Part shown: positions 50,262-62,192 of the stretch, piece after piece
Layout of the letters: every line of letters begins with the position of its first letter
Numbering within the stretch: the first letter of the stretch is position 1
DNA from: Dermatophagoides farinae
Lineage: Eukaryota; Arthropoda; Arachnida; Sarcoptiformes; Pyroglyphidae
Assembly: GCF_024713945.1 (NCBI RefSeq)
Contig: NC_134685.1
Location: 2,971,001-3,035,000 of the forward strand
Length of the DNA: 64,000 nucleotides
Direction: 5' to 3'
The notes under the pieces: model-generated
What the model was told of the DNA's origin: nothing
Seen by the model: the letters and a program-made list of their open reading frames with translations, nothing else
Database searches by the model: none
Position numbers and translations under genes: made by a program

Positions 50262-50998
50262 TTATCGATTACGTGTGGAACGAAATATCCACATGTAAAT
50301 TTGTATCGATAGTTTTCTGCCCCAATTAAAACCCGTTGGTAGATATTCAGCTTCAATACCAGGCATCATTAATTTACGTACAATTTCCTGTTCTAATCTG
50401 GATTCTAGTCGTATTGCACGTGCTAAATGTTCATCATCTGGTTGTCCACATCCAACTGCTAGGCTAAATTGATTTACAATATCTTTGACCAATTTTTTAA
50501 CACGTTTTTCACGTCCATATCGATTCAGAACAGAGAAGCCAAGATATTTTTTTTCAAAATCACGACGCAATTGAATCAATCGTAATTCAATCAAATTCAA
50601 CAGTATTGTATGGCGACCATTTTGTAAGGTTTCTTTATAGATTTCGAATGCAATGACATTTTTTTTAATTTGTTCAATTGATGGTCGATTGAAAACATAC
50701 ATTTTCATTAATTTACGGATGATGCTGGCATGAATAAATCGATTAAATATGGAAAAAAAACATGGAAAACTTACTGAAATTGAAGTGTAAAATTAAACAA
50801 ATAATATGGTCGTCTTAGAATGAAGAAAAATAATCTTGGATTCACAAGAACGCATTTCAGGAATATATGAAAACTTCTCATGCCAATCAGATAACCAGTG
50901 ATCAATGTATAAATAATGGCCAATATGAATGATAGAAAAAATAATATCGTCCAATCAATGGCATTGAAATCGGCGATAGAAAATCCAAAACCAAACAT
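50262..50998 (-). CDS. unknown membrane protein
   Basis: I do not recognise it. Two exons, 50775..50998 and 50262..50724, join in phase (CA|C) for 228 aa if translation runs to the first stop. An N-terminal hydrophobic segment (WTILFFLSFILAIIYTLITG, about 18-38) is followed by a basic FILRRPYYLF region and a soluble, probably helical domain with non-repetitive sequence: LNLIELRLIQLRRDFEKKY, VNQFSLAVGCGQPDDEHLAR, PGIEAEYLPTG. The last about 22 residues before the stop look less convincing. A GT at 50331..50332 with an AG at 50240..50242 would replace them with a Lys-rich end (EQKKQKPDKKPKSRKK). Start ATG 50998 is 290 bp from the divergent NOLC1 start. Confidence 0.65.
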
Positions 50999-51287
50999 TT
51001 TTTTATGATTTAATGTGTATTCGATTCAAACATTTTTTGAATTTATTCCACCAAAAGGTGGACAGAAAAAATTTCGAATTTTCAAAATAAAAAAAAATAA
51101 TAATTAATCGATTATATCGATAGTATTCGGCCATCACGAATCACGGGAATCACATTTTTCCATGCTTTCGTCTTTCGAATGTGTGGTGCATGCTTTTACT
51201 CGTGTTGATGTGTCGATTTTTTTTTAATTTAAACAAAAAATCATCATTCGTCATTTTTCGATAATTAAAATTCTATTAATCAATAAA
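50999..51287. promoter_or_regulatory. short divergent promoter (unknown membrane gene / NOLC1)
   Basis: 289 bp separate two start codons on opposite strands. It contains TATCGATA at 51115..51122, the sequence of the DRE core-promoter motif of fly housekeeping genes. Bidirectional promoter use is inferred from spacing only. Confidence 0.4.
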
Positions 51288-53801
51288 ATGAATTTACAAC
51301 AACAACAACAGCAGACAATCGATTCGATTGTCATTGAATATTTGATACAAAATCAACAACGTCTTTCGAAATTATATCCTGAATTTCGTCAAATGAAATG
51401 GACAATGAATAAATTGAATCGATCTAAAAATGTTAAATGTCCTTCAATGAAAGAATTGTATACCAATTGGTCATCGAATATCAACAAGAAAGATATGAAT
51501 AATAATAATGATAATAAATCAAAAATGGCCCAAGATTCAAGTAGTTCGGATGATTCAAGCGATGATGATAATGATGATGGTAAAAAAAATAATTCTACGA
51601 TTAAAAAACCAATATCGATACAGCCACCACAGAAAATTAATATATCATCAAAAAGACCACGACCACAAGAATCGAGTTCAGATGATTCCAGTTCCGATGA
51701 TGATGCTGATAATGGAAATGGAAAGCCACCATTGAAAAAGGGGCCAGCTGCAGTGAAACCGATGCCTGTCGTAAAACCAATAATGCAAAAAACTACAAAA
51801 GCAATGGATAGTTCGTCATCAGATGATAGTTCTGATGATGATGAACCTCAACGGAAAAAATTAGCAACTTCAGCAGCATTGGTAAAACAATCTCAAATTT
51901 CTAAAATGAATTCTACACCAGCAAAAAAATCAACAATGAAAATTACACAAGCAAAAAAACCGGAATCATCATCATCCGATGATAGTTCTGATGAAGAGAT
52001 TCAAAATGTAATGAAAACTCCAGTCACACCGAAGGTAATTGCAAAACCAACATCTGTAAAAAAACCGAATGAATCATCTTCAGATTCATCCGATAGTTCA
52101 GATGATGATCAACCAACAAAAAAATCCACATCTGCACCGTTGGTAAAAACTCCTGTAGTTGCCACACCAAAAGTAACACCGGCTAAAAAAACAAAAGAAT
52201 CCTCTTCGGATTCATCTGATAGTTCGGATGATGATCAACCAGCAAACCCGACTATTAAAAAACCCACAACATCTACACCGTTGGTAAAAACTCCTGTAGT
52301 TGCCAAACCGAAAGTAACACCGGCTAAAAAGGACTCATCGGATGATTCGTCTGATGATAGTTCAGATGATGATCAACCAGCAAAGCCGATAATTAAAAAA
52401 TCCACATCTGCACCGTTGGTAAAAACACCAGTAGTTACCACACCGAAAGCGCAATCGGCTAAAAAGCCAAAAGAATCCTCTTCGGATTCATCTGATAGTT
52501 CGGATGATGATCAACCAGCAAAGCCGACTATCAAAAAACCCACAACATCTACACCGTTGGTAAAAACACCCGTAGTTACCACACCGAAAGCGCAATTGGC
52601 TAAAAAGACGCAGGACTCATCGGATGATTCATCTGACGATAGTTCAGATGATGGTCAACTAACAATTAAGAAAGTCAATCCAGTAGTCAAAGCTACTCCT
52701 GTCTTACCAAAAGTAACACCGGCTAAAAAGCCAAAAGAATCATCTTCGGATTCATCAGATGATAGTTCGGATGATGAAAAATCAACCATTTCTGCTAAAA
52801 AACCGGGAACACCAGCTCCAGTAGTTAAGATCCCCGTTTCAATTGGACAAAAACAAACATTGGCTAAAAAACCACAAGATTCCTCATCATCGTCGTCGGA
52901 TGATAGTGATTCAGATGAAGAAGCCAAACCTGCGTTGGCTAAACAAACAGTTGCTGTTAAATCAAATCTGATGGCTAAAATTTCTGTACAACCATTTGTG
53001 AAAGGTACACCGACAACAAAAAAAGTTTCTTCATCAGATGATTCGTCAGATGACAGTTCGGATGATGATGTTAAGCCAGCAACGAAGAAAACACCGGCAA
53101 AATCATCAACACCAATCATTAAATCTCAACCGATTGTTTCAGCGAATAAAAAAGCGCAAGAATCATCTTCAGATTCTGATGATAGCTCTGATGATGATGA
53201 TGATAAGCCAGCAACAAAAGTAACACCGAATATTGCGAAATCAACGGCAGCAATAACTAAATCAGCGCTAAAACCAGTATCAAAAGCTAATGAATCTTCT
53301 GATTCGGATGATGATAGTAGTTCTGATGATGATGCTAAACCAACGATTAAATCGAAGCCAAATGGAACAACACCTGTAGTATTGGCAAATAAAACATTAA
53401 CTGCCCAACAAAAGAAAAAAGTGGCCAATTCTTCATCAGATTCAAGCGATGATAGTGATGATGATGATGATGTTAAAAAACCAACGATAACAAATGGTGG
53501 TGATGGTTTAAAATCGAACAATAAATCCGTTATTACAATGAACAATGGTACAGGATCAGAAAAGAAAACGAATACACCATTTCGACGTGTAAATGTTGAA
53601 CAAGTGGAAATTGCACGGCCAGATCTTCGTGATAATTCATTCAATTCAAAACGTGGATTCGATCGTTGGGGTGAACAGGCTGCGGCTAAATTATCAACAG
53701 TACGTGGAAAGGATTTCCGTCGTGAAAAAACGAAAAAAAAACGTGGTAGTTATGGTGGTGGACCCATCAACATGGGTGTTAATTCGATTAAATTTGCTTG
53801 A
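51288..53801 (+). CDS. NOLC1: nucleolar and coiled-body phosphoprotein 1 (Nopp140)
   Basis: A single exon of 837 aa. The N-terminus has a LisH-like helix ([22 protein letters not shown]). The centre (about residues 80-730) alternates acidic serine clusters ([10 protein letters not shown], a dozen or more) with Lys/Pro/Ala-rich linkers ([15 protein letters not shown]), the hallmark of Nopp140; the serine clusters are casein kinase 2 targets. The C-terminus is the conserved SRP40 domain: [55 protein letters not shown]. Nopp140 shuttles between nucleolus and Cajal bodies and chaperones box H/ACA and C/D RNPs. Linker-plus-cluster blocks at 52050..52720 are recent tandem copies. Confidence 0.96.
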   Translation: MNLQQQQQQTIDSIVIEYLIQNQQRLSKLYPEFRQMKWTMNKLNRSKNVKCPSMKELYTNWSSNINKKDMNNNNDNKSKMAQDSSSSDDSSDDDNDDGKKNNSTIKKPISIQPPQKINISSKRPRPQESSSDDSSSDDDADNGNGKPPLKKGPAAVKPMPVVKPIMQKTTKAMDSSSSDDSSDDDEPQRKKLATSAALVKQSQISKMNSTPAKKSTMKITQAKKPESSSSDDSSDEEIQNVMKTPVTPKVIAKPTSVKKPNESSSDSSDSSDDDQPTKKSTSAPLVKTPVVATPKVTPAKKTKESSSDSSDSSDDDQPANPTIKKPTTSTPLVKTPVVAKPKVTPAKKDSSDDSSDDSSDDDQPAKPIIKKSTSAPLVKTPVVTTPKAQSAKKPKESSSDSSDSSDDDQPAKPTIKKPTTSTPLVKTPVVTTPKAQLAKKTQDSSDDSSDDSSDDGQLTIKKVNPVVKATPVLPKVTPAKKPKESSSDSSDDSSDDEKSTISAKKPGTPAPVVKIPVSIGQKQTLAKKPQDSSSSSSDDSDSDEEAKPALAKQTVAVKSNLMAKISVQPFVKGTPTTKKVSSSDDSSDDSSDDDVKPATKKTPAKSSTPIIKSQPIVSANKKAQESSSDSDDSSDDDDDKPATKVTPNIAKSTAAITKSALKPVSKANESSDSDDDSSSDDDAKPTIKSKPNGTTPVVLANKTLTAQQKKKVANSSSDSSDDSDDDDDVKKPTITNGGDGLKSNNKSVITMNNGTGSEKKTNTPFRRVNVEQVEIARPDLRDNSFNSKRGFDRWGEQAAAKLSTVRGKDFRREKTKKKRGSYGGGPINMGVNSIKFA
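52192..52580 (+). repeat. in-frame tandem duplications within NOLC1
   Basis: The block starting CCTCTTCGGATTCATCTGAT at 52201 recurs at 52477, an offset of 276 nt (92 codons), with near identity over about 100 nt. A more diverged unit lies between them, so the base unit is about 46 codons. Confidence 0.75.
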
Positions 53802-54794
53802 TGATTTCAAAACGACAACGACAATATATACATAACATCAATCAATCGGCATTTTATATATTTTATTATTCAACAAACAAATTCCATTGATTCACACACG
53901 TTTTTTTTCCATCATTATCATCTCAATTCTACCACCATTATATATTTTTTTCCCCCATACATCCTATCTGTTGCTGGCACCATCACATTCATTTATTCAA
54001 AAAAAAAAAAAAAAAAAATTTTTTTTTTTTTGGACATTGAAAACTACATGATTTTGAATTGATAATTGCTAATTATTGTTAATTACAGCCAATATATAAA
54101 TAACTACTATGTATGAACATTGGATAAATTATTTTTTGACATTCATTCTACATGGGTGTGTTTCATGTAGTTTCAAAGTTTCAGTTTTTTTTTAGTTTCT
54201 AAATTTTCCAATAAATAAAATTCATATCATACAGACAATAATCAAAAAAAAAAAAAAAACCAACTTGGATTGATTTTTTTTTTAGTTGTGAAAACAACGG
54301 AAATTTTCCCATTGTGGTTATTGCGCGTCTAAACAACAACAACAACAACAAAACTGGTTTTCCATCATTATATTTGGCTACTATACCGTTTTGTTGTTGT
54401 TGTTGTTGTTTTTCTAATTCATCGTCATCATTGTCATCTACTATATCAGCTTTTTTAAAGTCATTCAACCAATAAAAATATAACCAGTCTCTTTTTTTTT
54501 CTTCTTAAAGGCAATAATGATGATGATGATGATGATGAAATTTTCTGTTTACCACCGACTTACTTTTTTATTTACAGTTATTTAGTATAACATTGTGTTG
54601 CTCGATGACATCACCTGTTGACCTGTAAATATTTTTGCTGGCGAGTTTGTTGTTGATTTTGATTTTGATTGATGATTGATATCACAGAAAAGAAAACACT
54701 TCATTAGCAAACAATAACAATTTATAAACGAAATTTTTGTTGTGTTCGAATTTTAATTTTTTGTGTGATTCGCAAATTTTTGTATTGAACGGAA
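53802..54794. other. NOLC1 3' flank and ABC transporter upstream region
   Basis: About 1 kb of AT-rich sequence with A/T homopolymers near 54000..54030 and TTG/AAC runs near 54330..54412. No gene is seen. Confidence 0.5.
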
Positions 54795-57700
54795 ATGGCC
54801 GAATCACATTTATACCATCGATTGTTTTCGAGGTTGATATCGATCGTTTTTTTTGTTGTTTGATTAATTTTGATCCAATTTTTTTTTCATTTATAGATGG
54901 ATATTTCAATTTTATTCATCATCCACATCTAGTAAATCTTCGCCATCATCATCATCATCATCATCATCATATGAATGTCCACAAAAGGATGAAGCTAATC
55001 GTTTGTTCCATGAATTTAATTCGTAAGTTTTCGATTTGAATATATTCACATTATTTTGATGAATTTTTTTTTATTTTTTTTGCTCTCATTCTAGAAATTA
55101 TCATCAATCACAACATCATAAAATGACTTTAATTCATCACAACAATAATCGAACGTTTATGGCTTTGTTACGAACATTTGGTCATGAAATTAGACTACCG
55201 TTCATATTGTTCTTTATACAGGATTGTATAATCAAATCAATACAGCCAATATTGATTGGATGGATTATCAGATATTTTTCATCATCATCATCATCATCAT
55301 CGAATACATCATCAACAAATCCAATATGGATGATTATTAGTTTATTGATTACAAGTTTAGCATTGATTCTTTGTCATCATCCAGCAATGTTGTTAGCTTT
55401 ACGACTTTCAATGCGAACAAAAATTGTATGGTCATCATTGATATTCAACAAATGTTTACATCTTTCCTGTGAATCTGATTATCATCGAAATATATCTGGA
55501 ATACTTAACTTATTGACCGCACAAACACGAAGATTTGATGAATTTTTTCTTCTGTTTTATCATCTAATTCTAGTACCTTTGCAAACAATTGTCATATTGA
55601 TCATTGCATATGGTTATCTTGGCCCATCAAGTTTGATTGCATTCACTATGTTTATTGGTTTTTCACTATTCAATTCTTATCTAAGTCGACGATTTTCTAA
55701 ACAACGTTCAGCAGCAATTGCTTTCACTGATCAACGGTTAAAATTTTTGAATGAAACATTTAGCCATTTACGAACGTTAAAAATTTTAGCACTTGAACAG
55801 CCATTCTTACGACGAATATTTCTAGCAAGACGTATGGAAATTCTACATATTCATTGGCCATTAGTGGCACGTTCAATAATGCTTTCGTTTTCATTGATGT
55901 CAAGTCGAGTTATCATGTATTTGACATTCTTATTATCATTGATCATGTTCAATGTTGCCGATATTCAGGAACAATTTTCCATTGAAACATTACTGGTTTC
56001 AATCACTTTATTTGAACGATTACGTTTTTCATTGATATGGACATTACCACAAGCAATATCATCATCAATTGATATGATTATTGCATGCAAACAAATGGAT
56101 CGATTTCTTGATGAACCAAATGTTCGAAATGAAAATATTCGATCATTAGATCACAACAACAAACCATTGGTTCATGTGGATGAATTAAGCCTTTCGATAA
56201 GACGTGATAATTGTAATTTTGATTTAAAAAACATTGAATTTAAAATTGAACGTGGACAAATTATGATCATCATTGGACCGGTGGGCAGTGGAAAGGTAAA
56301 CCGTTTTTTTTTGAGTTTTTTTGACTCATAATAACGTCTGATTATCTCTTTATAGAGTACATTGCTGTTTACATTACTTGGAGAATTAATTGCTCGAAAA
56401 TCGAATCATTTCATCGTACGTGGATCAATCGCATATACTGAACAGGAAGCATTCTGTTTTAATGCAACAATTCGTGAGAATATTTTATTTGGCCATCCAT
56501 ATGATTCGGATAGATTTTATCGAATTCTTCAACTTACCTGTTTAGATTATGATCTTGAACAGATGCCTTTGGGTGATCAAACCATTATCGATGAAGGTGG
56601 CGGTAATCTTAGTGGTGGTCAACGATCACGTATCACATTGGCACGTGCTTTGTACAGTGATGCAGATATTTATCTATTGGATGATCCATTCAGTTCATTA
56701 GATTCTCGTCTAGCTAAACGTATATTTGATCAATGTATTAAACAATATTTACGTGATAAAATTGTCATTATGGCTACACATCAATTACATTTTGCATATG
56801 ATCATCATGGTAACAATAATATTCGTGTACTTTTATTGAATTCAGATCAGAAACAAACAGAATTTTATCGAAAACCTTTACTTGAACCACTTCCACCTTT
56901 TATTGAAAATGATCGAATTTTAGATGAACATCAACGATCAGAAGAAAAACATTCTTACAAACGAATGAAAATATCCGATCAATCAGCTGATTCAGATTCT
57001 AAGATTAAATCAACAGTTGGCCTTAATCTTTGGTATGATATGTGGCAATATCTTCAACGTGGATCATTTGATTTTGGATCAATTTATCTGGTATTGGCTA
57101 CTTCAATTGGAACACAATCAATGCTTTATGTATGTGATCAATGGCTTTCACAATGGCAATCACAAAAAGTGAATATTGAAAATTTTATTCAAATTTATAC
57201 GGCTATAATATTGATCGGTATCATTTTAGCTATTGTTCGATCATTTTCATTTTATAAATTATGTCATCAAGCATCGGAAATATTCCATAATCAATTAGTG
57301 GATAATATTGTCAATACAACGGCCAATAATGGTGATTTTGATAGCAAAATTTTAAATTATTTCTCACGTGATATTGGTATATTGGATGAAACATTGCCAG
57401 CAACATTATTTGAATTGAATTTGGCCTCGTCACAAGTATTGGCCATTATTTTTGTTATTCTATTTCTAAGTCCATATATGGCTTTGATCACTTTGATCTA
57501 TACGATAATGTTGATCACACTTCTCGAACATTATGTTCGTCCATTTCATCGGGTTCGACAATCTGAATTAAATGGTAAGTTTAATTACAAATCAATATGG
57601 TGTTTTTCATCTGTTTTCTAATGCTAATTTTTCACTACCAGCTAGGAATGCTGTATTTTCACATCTTACATCCACAATTAATGGTGTGACAACTGTTCGT

Positions 57701-58849
57701 GCTTATCGTGTAATTGATCATTTTCAACAACGATTCCATCAGCTTATTAATGGTCATACGGCCGAATTGTTTGGACAAAATGTTTCCAGTCGAATATTCT
57801 GTTTATTGGTCGATCTAATCTCATTGTTTTACATAACATTTGTTTTGTTGGCATTACAATTGTTTCCATATAATCAACAATTGATCGGTGTATGTTTAGC
57901 TTCAATGTTCAATCTAATCGGTATTGCACAATGGGCATGTAAACGTGCAATCGATTCAGATTTTTGCATTAATTCTTATCGAAATTTATTGATTTTCGAT
58001 CACTTAAAACGTGAACATATGAATGATTCGATCAAACTTGAAGCAAACGAGAAAATATCATCAAAATTGGCTATTGAAATCAAACAAATGTCTGCCTATT
58101 ATGATACTGATTTGCCAAAAACTCGTGCATTGACAAATATAAATGTTCATGTTGAACATGGAGAAAAAATTGGAATATGTGGCCGTAGTGGTGCCGGTAA
58201 ATCAACATTGATCAATACTTTATTACGATTAGTTTGTTTTGATGGACAAATTCGAATAAATGGACATTGTATTCGTGATATATCTACATTCGAATTACGT
58301 CGACAATTCATAAGTATTATACCACAATGTCCAGTTTTATTCGATGGAACAATACGTGAAAATCTTCATCTTTTATTTACCGATAATCAACAAAATCATT
58401 ATGATGATCATGATCTATGGCAAGTATTAGATCTAGTTGGTCTTGGAAGTTTAATACGATCATTTGAATACGGTATAGATCAACCACTAATCGATGGTAA
58501 AACAATAAGTGTTGGACAAAAACAATTACTTTGTTTGGCAAGAATTTTATTACAACATCGAAAAACATCCACCAGAATGAATTCAAAGTTAATTATTATG
58601 GATGAAGCATTTGCACATATTGATCTACAAACAGATCATCAAATAAGGCAAACATTACGTGAAAGATTTGCCCATTGTACAATGTTGATCATTGCACATC
58701 GTTTAAATACAATCATGGATTGTAATCGTATCTGGGTATTGGATGATGGTAAAATTATTGAAGATGGATCGCCACTATCATTACTTTATGATGGTCAAAG
58801 TCATTTTTCAAAACTAGTCAATAATAATTGTGATGATGATGATAAATAG
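54795..58849 (+). CDS. ABC transporter, subfamily C (ABCC4-like, no TMD0)
   Basis: Five exons with agreeing phases: 54795..54832, 54897..55022, 55095..56295, 56356..57574, 57642..58849; 1263 aa. A full transporter in TMD1-NBD1-TMD2-NBD2 order. NBD1: Walker A GPVGSGKST at about 449 (split by an intron after the Lys), signature LSGGQRSRITLARAL, Walker B YLLDDPFSSLD with Asp where the catalytic Glu usually sits, as is normal for ABCC NBD1. NBD2: GRSGAGKST near 1040, signature ISVGQKQLLCLARILL, Walker B IIMDEAFAHID with the Glu kept, and an AHRLNT switch. Length and the lack of an N-terminal extra membrane domain fit the short MRP (ABCC4/5) group, exporters of organic anions, cyclic nucleotides and drug conjugates at the plasma membrane; substrate cannot be read here. 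The N-terminus has an eight-serine run. The first exon gives only 12 codons, so the start is the least certain part. AATAAA at 58988..58993. Confidence 0.9.
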
Positions 58850-60270
58850 ATAAATAGTAGTAAGTAGTAGGAGTATGAAAATTTGACTATGAATACAAAA
58901 ATTTTAATTTACTTTTCAATTTATTTCAAACTTGAATCTTTCACCATTTAATTGATGTCAAATTTTTTTTATTTTATTTCTCGAATGAATAAAAACGAAA
59001 AAAATTTTTCTTGTTGTTGATCATTCATGTTCTCTTCAGTCATATCATCATTTAAAATTTCAAATACAAAGCAACAAATCAATTGTTCATCATCATCATC
59101 ATCAGCAGCAAAATAAATCCGAATCCGAATTTCTTTTATTATTCTTCAAAATGAAAAAAGTAAGTGACATGAATAAATTGTTGATTTAAAAATAAAAAAA
59201 ATTCAAATTTAACATGTCATTTATGAACGGTCAAAACAAATTGAATGTTACTGTTTTGTTGTTGTTGTTGTTGTTGTTGTTTCTCTCTCATTTCACATTT
59301 CACATTTCATTCGTCGAATTCGCTCTCTCAAATTCCGTTCATAGATTCGTTGTATGTGCTGTGCCACTACTACTACTACTACTACTATTACTACAATATT
59401 GAAACCAACGTGTGTGTGTGTGTGTGTGTGTGTGGGGTTTTTTTCATTCTCATCAAATGTCGGTTTTTTTTCCATCATTTTGTCGTTGTAATAAATTTTT
59501 TCTTTTCTTTTCTTTTCTTTTTTTCATTTCATTTCATTTGATCCTCATCTCATTTATAAAAGTGGTGGTAAGTATTTGGATGATAATATCATCATCAATG
59601 ATGATTACTATAAATTTTGAAGAATAGAAAAATATTTTTTGTTTTTGTTTTGTTTTGTATATATCATTTTAACATTGTATAGATTTAATGTACGCTGTGT
59701 GTGTGTGTGTGTATGGTGATTTGCCGATTAAAAAAAAATTCGATTAAAGCCAAAATTTATCATCTTCGATAATCAAAAAACAACAACAATAATAACAGCA
59801 GTAGAAAAAAAAACATCCTGAGCAACAAGAAAAATTGAACCAAATTTTTGTGAGTGAGAAAATTTCTTTATATCCCCAGTTTGATGATATTCATCTGAAT
59901 TTCACACCAACCAATCAATCAAGCACGCTTTTTTTTGTTTGCTGTCGTAATTTTTTTTTTTTTTTGAAATTTAATTTTTTATTTTGTCGAATTTTTTTCG
60001 CTCTCTCTCTCCCATAATTTAATTCTGATTCAGGAATTTTTTTTTCCATTCTTAAAGTCGTTTTACTTGAAGAATTTTATTCTTTCATTCGGAAAAAAAT
60101 TGTTTGACTTTTTTGTTTGTTTGTTTGTTTTTTACCAGGTTTATAATCTGCGAAATAATAATCGATCAGCATCACCGGCCATTTCTGGACTTCCAAATAT
60201 AAATAATAGCGATCAAATAATTAACGGTTCATCATCATTATCATCGACAACAATATCAACATTGCCAAAA
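58850..60270. other. ABC transporter 3' flank and importin alpha leader region
   Basis: Contains CT, GT and TTG repeats and T runs. A donor-like GTGGTAAGT near 59568..59576 and an acceptor at 60136..60138 (CCAG) could bound a 5' UTR intron of the importin gene. No separate gene is seen. Confidence 0.45.
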
Positions 60271-61937
60271 ATGTCATCATCTGGACATCGTAAATATAAA
60301 AATGTTGGTTCCGATGCTCAAGAACTTCGCCGTCGTCGTGAAGAAGAAGGTATTCAATTACGTAAACAAAAACGTGAAACAGAATTATCTAAACGACGAA
60401 ATATTGTCGATCAATCTGTAACATTGGATGGCAATGATACCGGTATTACTGATGATATGGTTAGAAATGTATCTGTTGATGATCTGGAAAAGAATCTTGA
60501 TGCTACACAAAAATTCCGTAAAATATTATCGAAAGAACCTAATCCACCAATTGAAGAGGTTATTAAAACCGGTATAGTGCCACGATTTGTTCATTTTTTA
60601 GAAAACGAATCACCAGTTCTACAATTCGAAGCAGCTTGGGCATTGACCAATATTGCATCTGGTAATTCTGAACAGACTAATTGTGTTGTTGAAGCCGGTG
60701 CTGTACCCGTATTGATTCGATTGATATCATCAATTCATGAAGATGTTGTTGAACAAGCTGTATGGGCATTGGGCAATATTGCTGGTGATTCATCACGTTG
60801 CCGTGATCTTGTTCTTGGTCATAACATCATGCCACCGTTACTTAAGTAAGTTAATGGATTTTTTTTGATTAATTACTAATTGAATTTGTTTGATTTGATA
60901 GTTTATTCAGCGATAATCTTCGTATGTCAACCATGCGTAATGCTACATGGACATTATCGAATCTATGTCGTGGTAAAAATCCACATCCAGAATTTAGTGT
61001 TGTCAAACAATGTATACCTGTATTAGCACGATTGATATTCAATGCCGATTCCGATGTACTAGCTGATGCATGTTGGACATTATCATTTTTAACTGATGGT
61101 CCTAATGAAAAGATTCAAACTGTTATCGATTCTGGTGTTTGTCGTCGAGTGGTTGAATTATTATCCAATACATCATCGAATATTATTGCAGCTGCATTAC
61201 GCGTTGTCGGTAATATTGTTACTGGCTATGATGCACAAACACAAGTTATAATTAATGCCAATGCATTACCGGCATTGTTTCAACTATTATCTAATCAAAA
61301 AGATACAATCGTTAAAGAAGCATGTTGGACCATATCGAATATAACCGCCGGTAATCAAGAACAGATTCAAGCCGTAATCAATGCCAATATAATACCTGCT
61401 TTGTGTGAATTGTTGAAACATCGTGATTATAAAGTACGAAAAGAAGTTGTATGGGCAATTACAAATGCAACTACAGGTGGTTCTACTGAACAGATTCTTT
61501 ACATATTTGAAGCCGGTGGTGTACGGGCTCTTTGTGAATTTTTAGATGTTCACGATTCTAGAATGGTAACGGTAGCATTGAATGGTATTGAAAATATGTT
61601 AAAAGCTGGTGAAACTGTTAAAGATAATTCTCTTGGTAATAATCCTGTTGCCATGACTATCGAACAATGTGGTGGTCTTGATAAAATTGAATTTTTACAA
61701 TCACATGAAAATGTTGAAATTTATCAAAAAGTCTATGAAATTATTGAAAAATATTTTGGCGCCGATGATGAAATCGCTGCACCAATACAACCATCTATGG
61801 AAGGTGATGAATATCAATTCGGTCTATCGTATGAAGATCAAATTGAAGCAGCATTTGGCTGGCAAGATGCTGCCCGACAACAAGAGCTGCAGCAGCAACA
61901 ACAACAACAACAAAAGGATTCACCATTTAATCATTAA
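60271..61937 (+). CDS. importin subunit alpha, KPNA1/5/6 type
   Basis: Two exons, 60271..60845 and 60902..61937; 536 aa, the usual length. The N-terminal importin-beta-binding segment is plain: [19 protein letters not shown], then SKRRNI. Ten or so armadillo repeats follow with the NLS-binding Trp/Asn ladder ([67 protein letters not shown]) and the C-terminal [30 protein letters not shown] matches the KPNA1/5/6 clade rather than KPNA3/4. It ferries NLS cargo into the nucleus with importin beta. ATG 60271 is chosen because [11 protein letters not shown] aligns with family N-termini. The open frame extends upstream to the acceptor at 60138, so a longer N-terminus is possible. A Q run precedes the stop. 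Confidence 0.96.
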
Positions 61938-62156
61938 ATTATTGAAAAAAAACGAAAATTCTCTTCACTTAAAAACATGTGCGTTTGTTGTCGTCATTGT
62001 AACTCATGTGTGTGTTTTGTGGTGGCCATGTTAGAATTTTTTTTGTCTAAATTCTAATGATCTAACTAAATTATCTCGAAAAAAATAATTAGTTTGCACA
62101 AAAAAAATTCATAATTATAATAATAGAATGAGTGTGTGTGAGGGTATGAAATATGA

Positions 62157-62192
<36 letters not shown>

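Noticed and set aside
52655-53644. Two long antisense frames opposite NOLC1
   Set aside because: They are antisense shadows of the serine/aspartate repeats of NOLC1, whose frame is certain.
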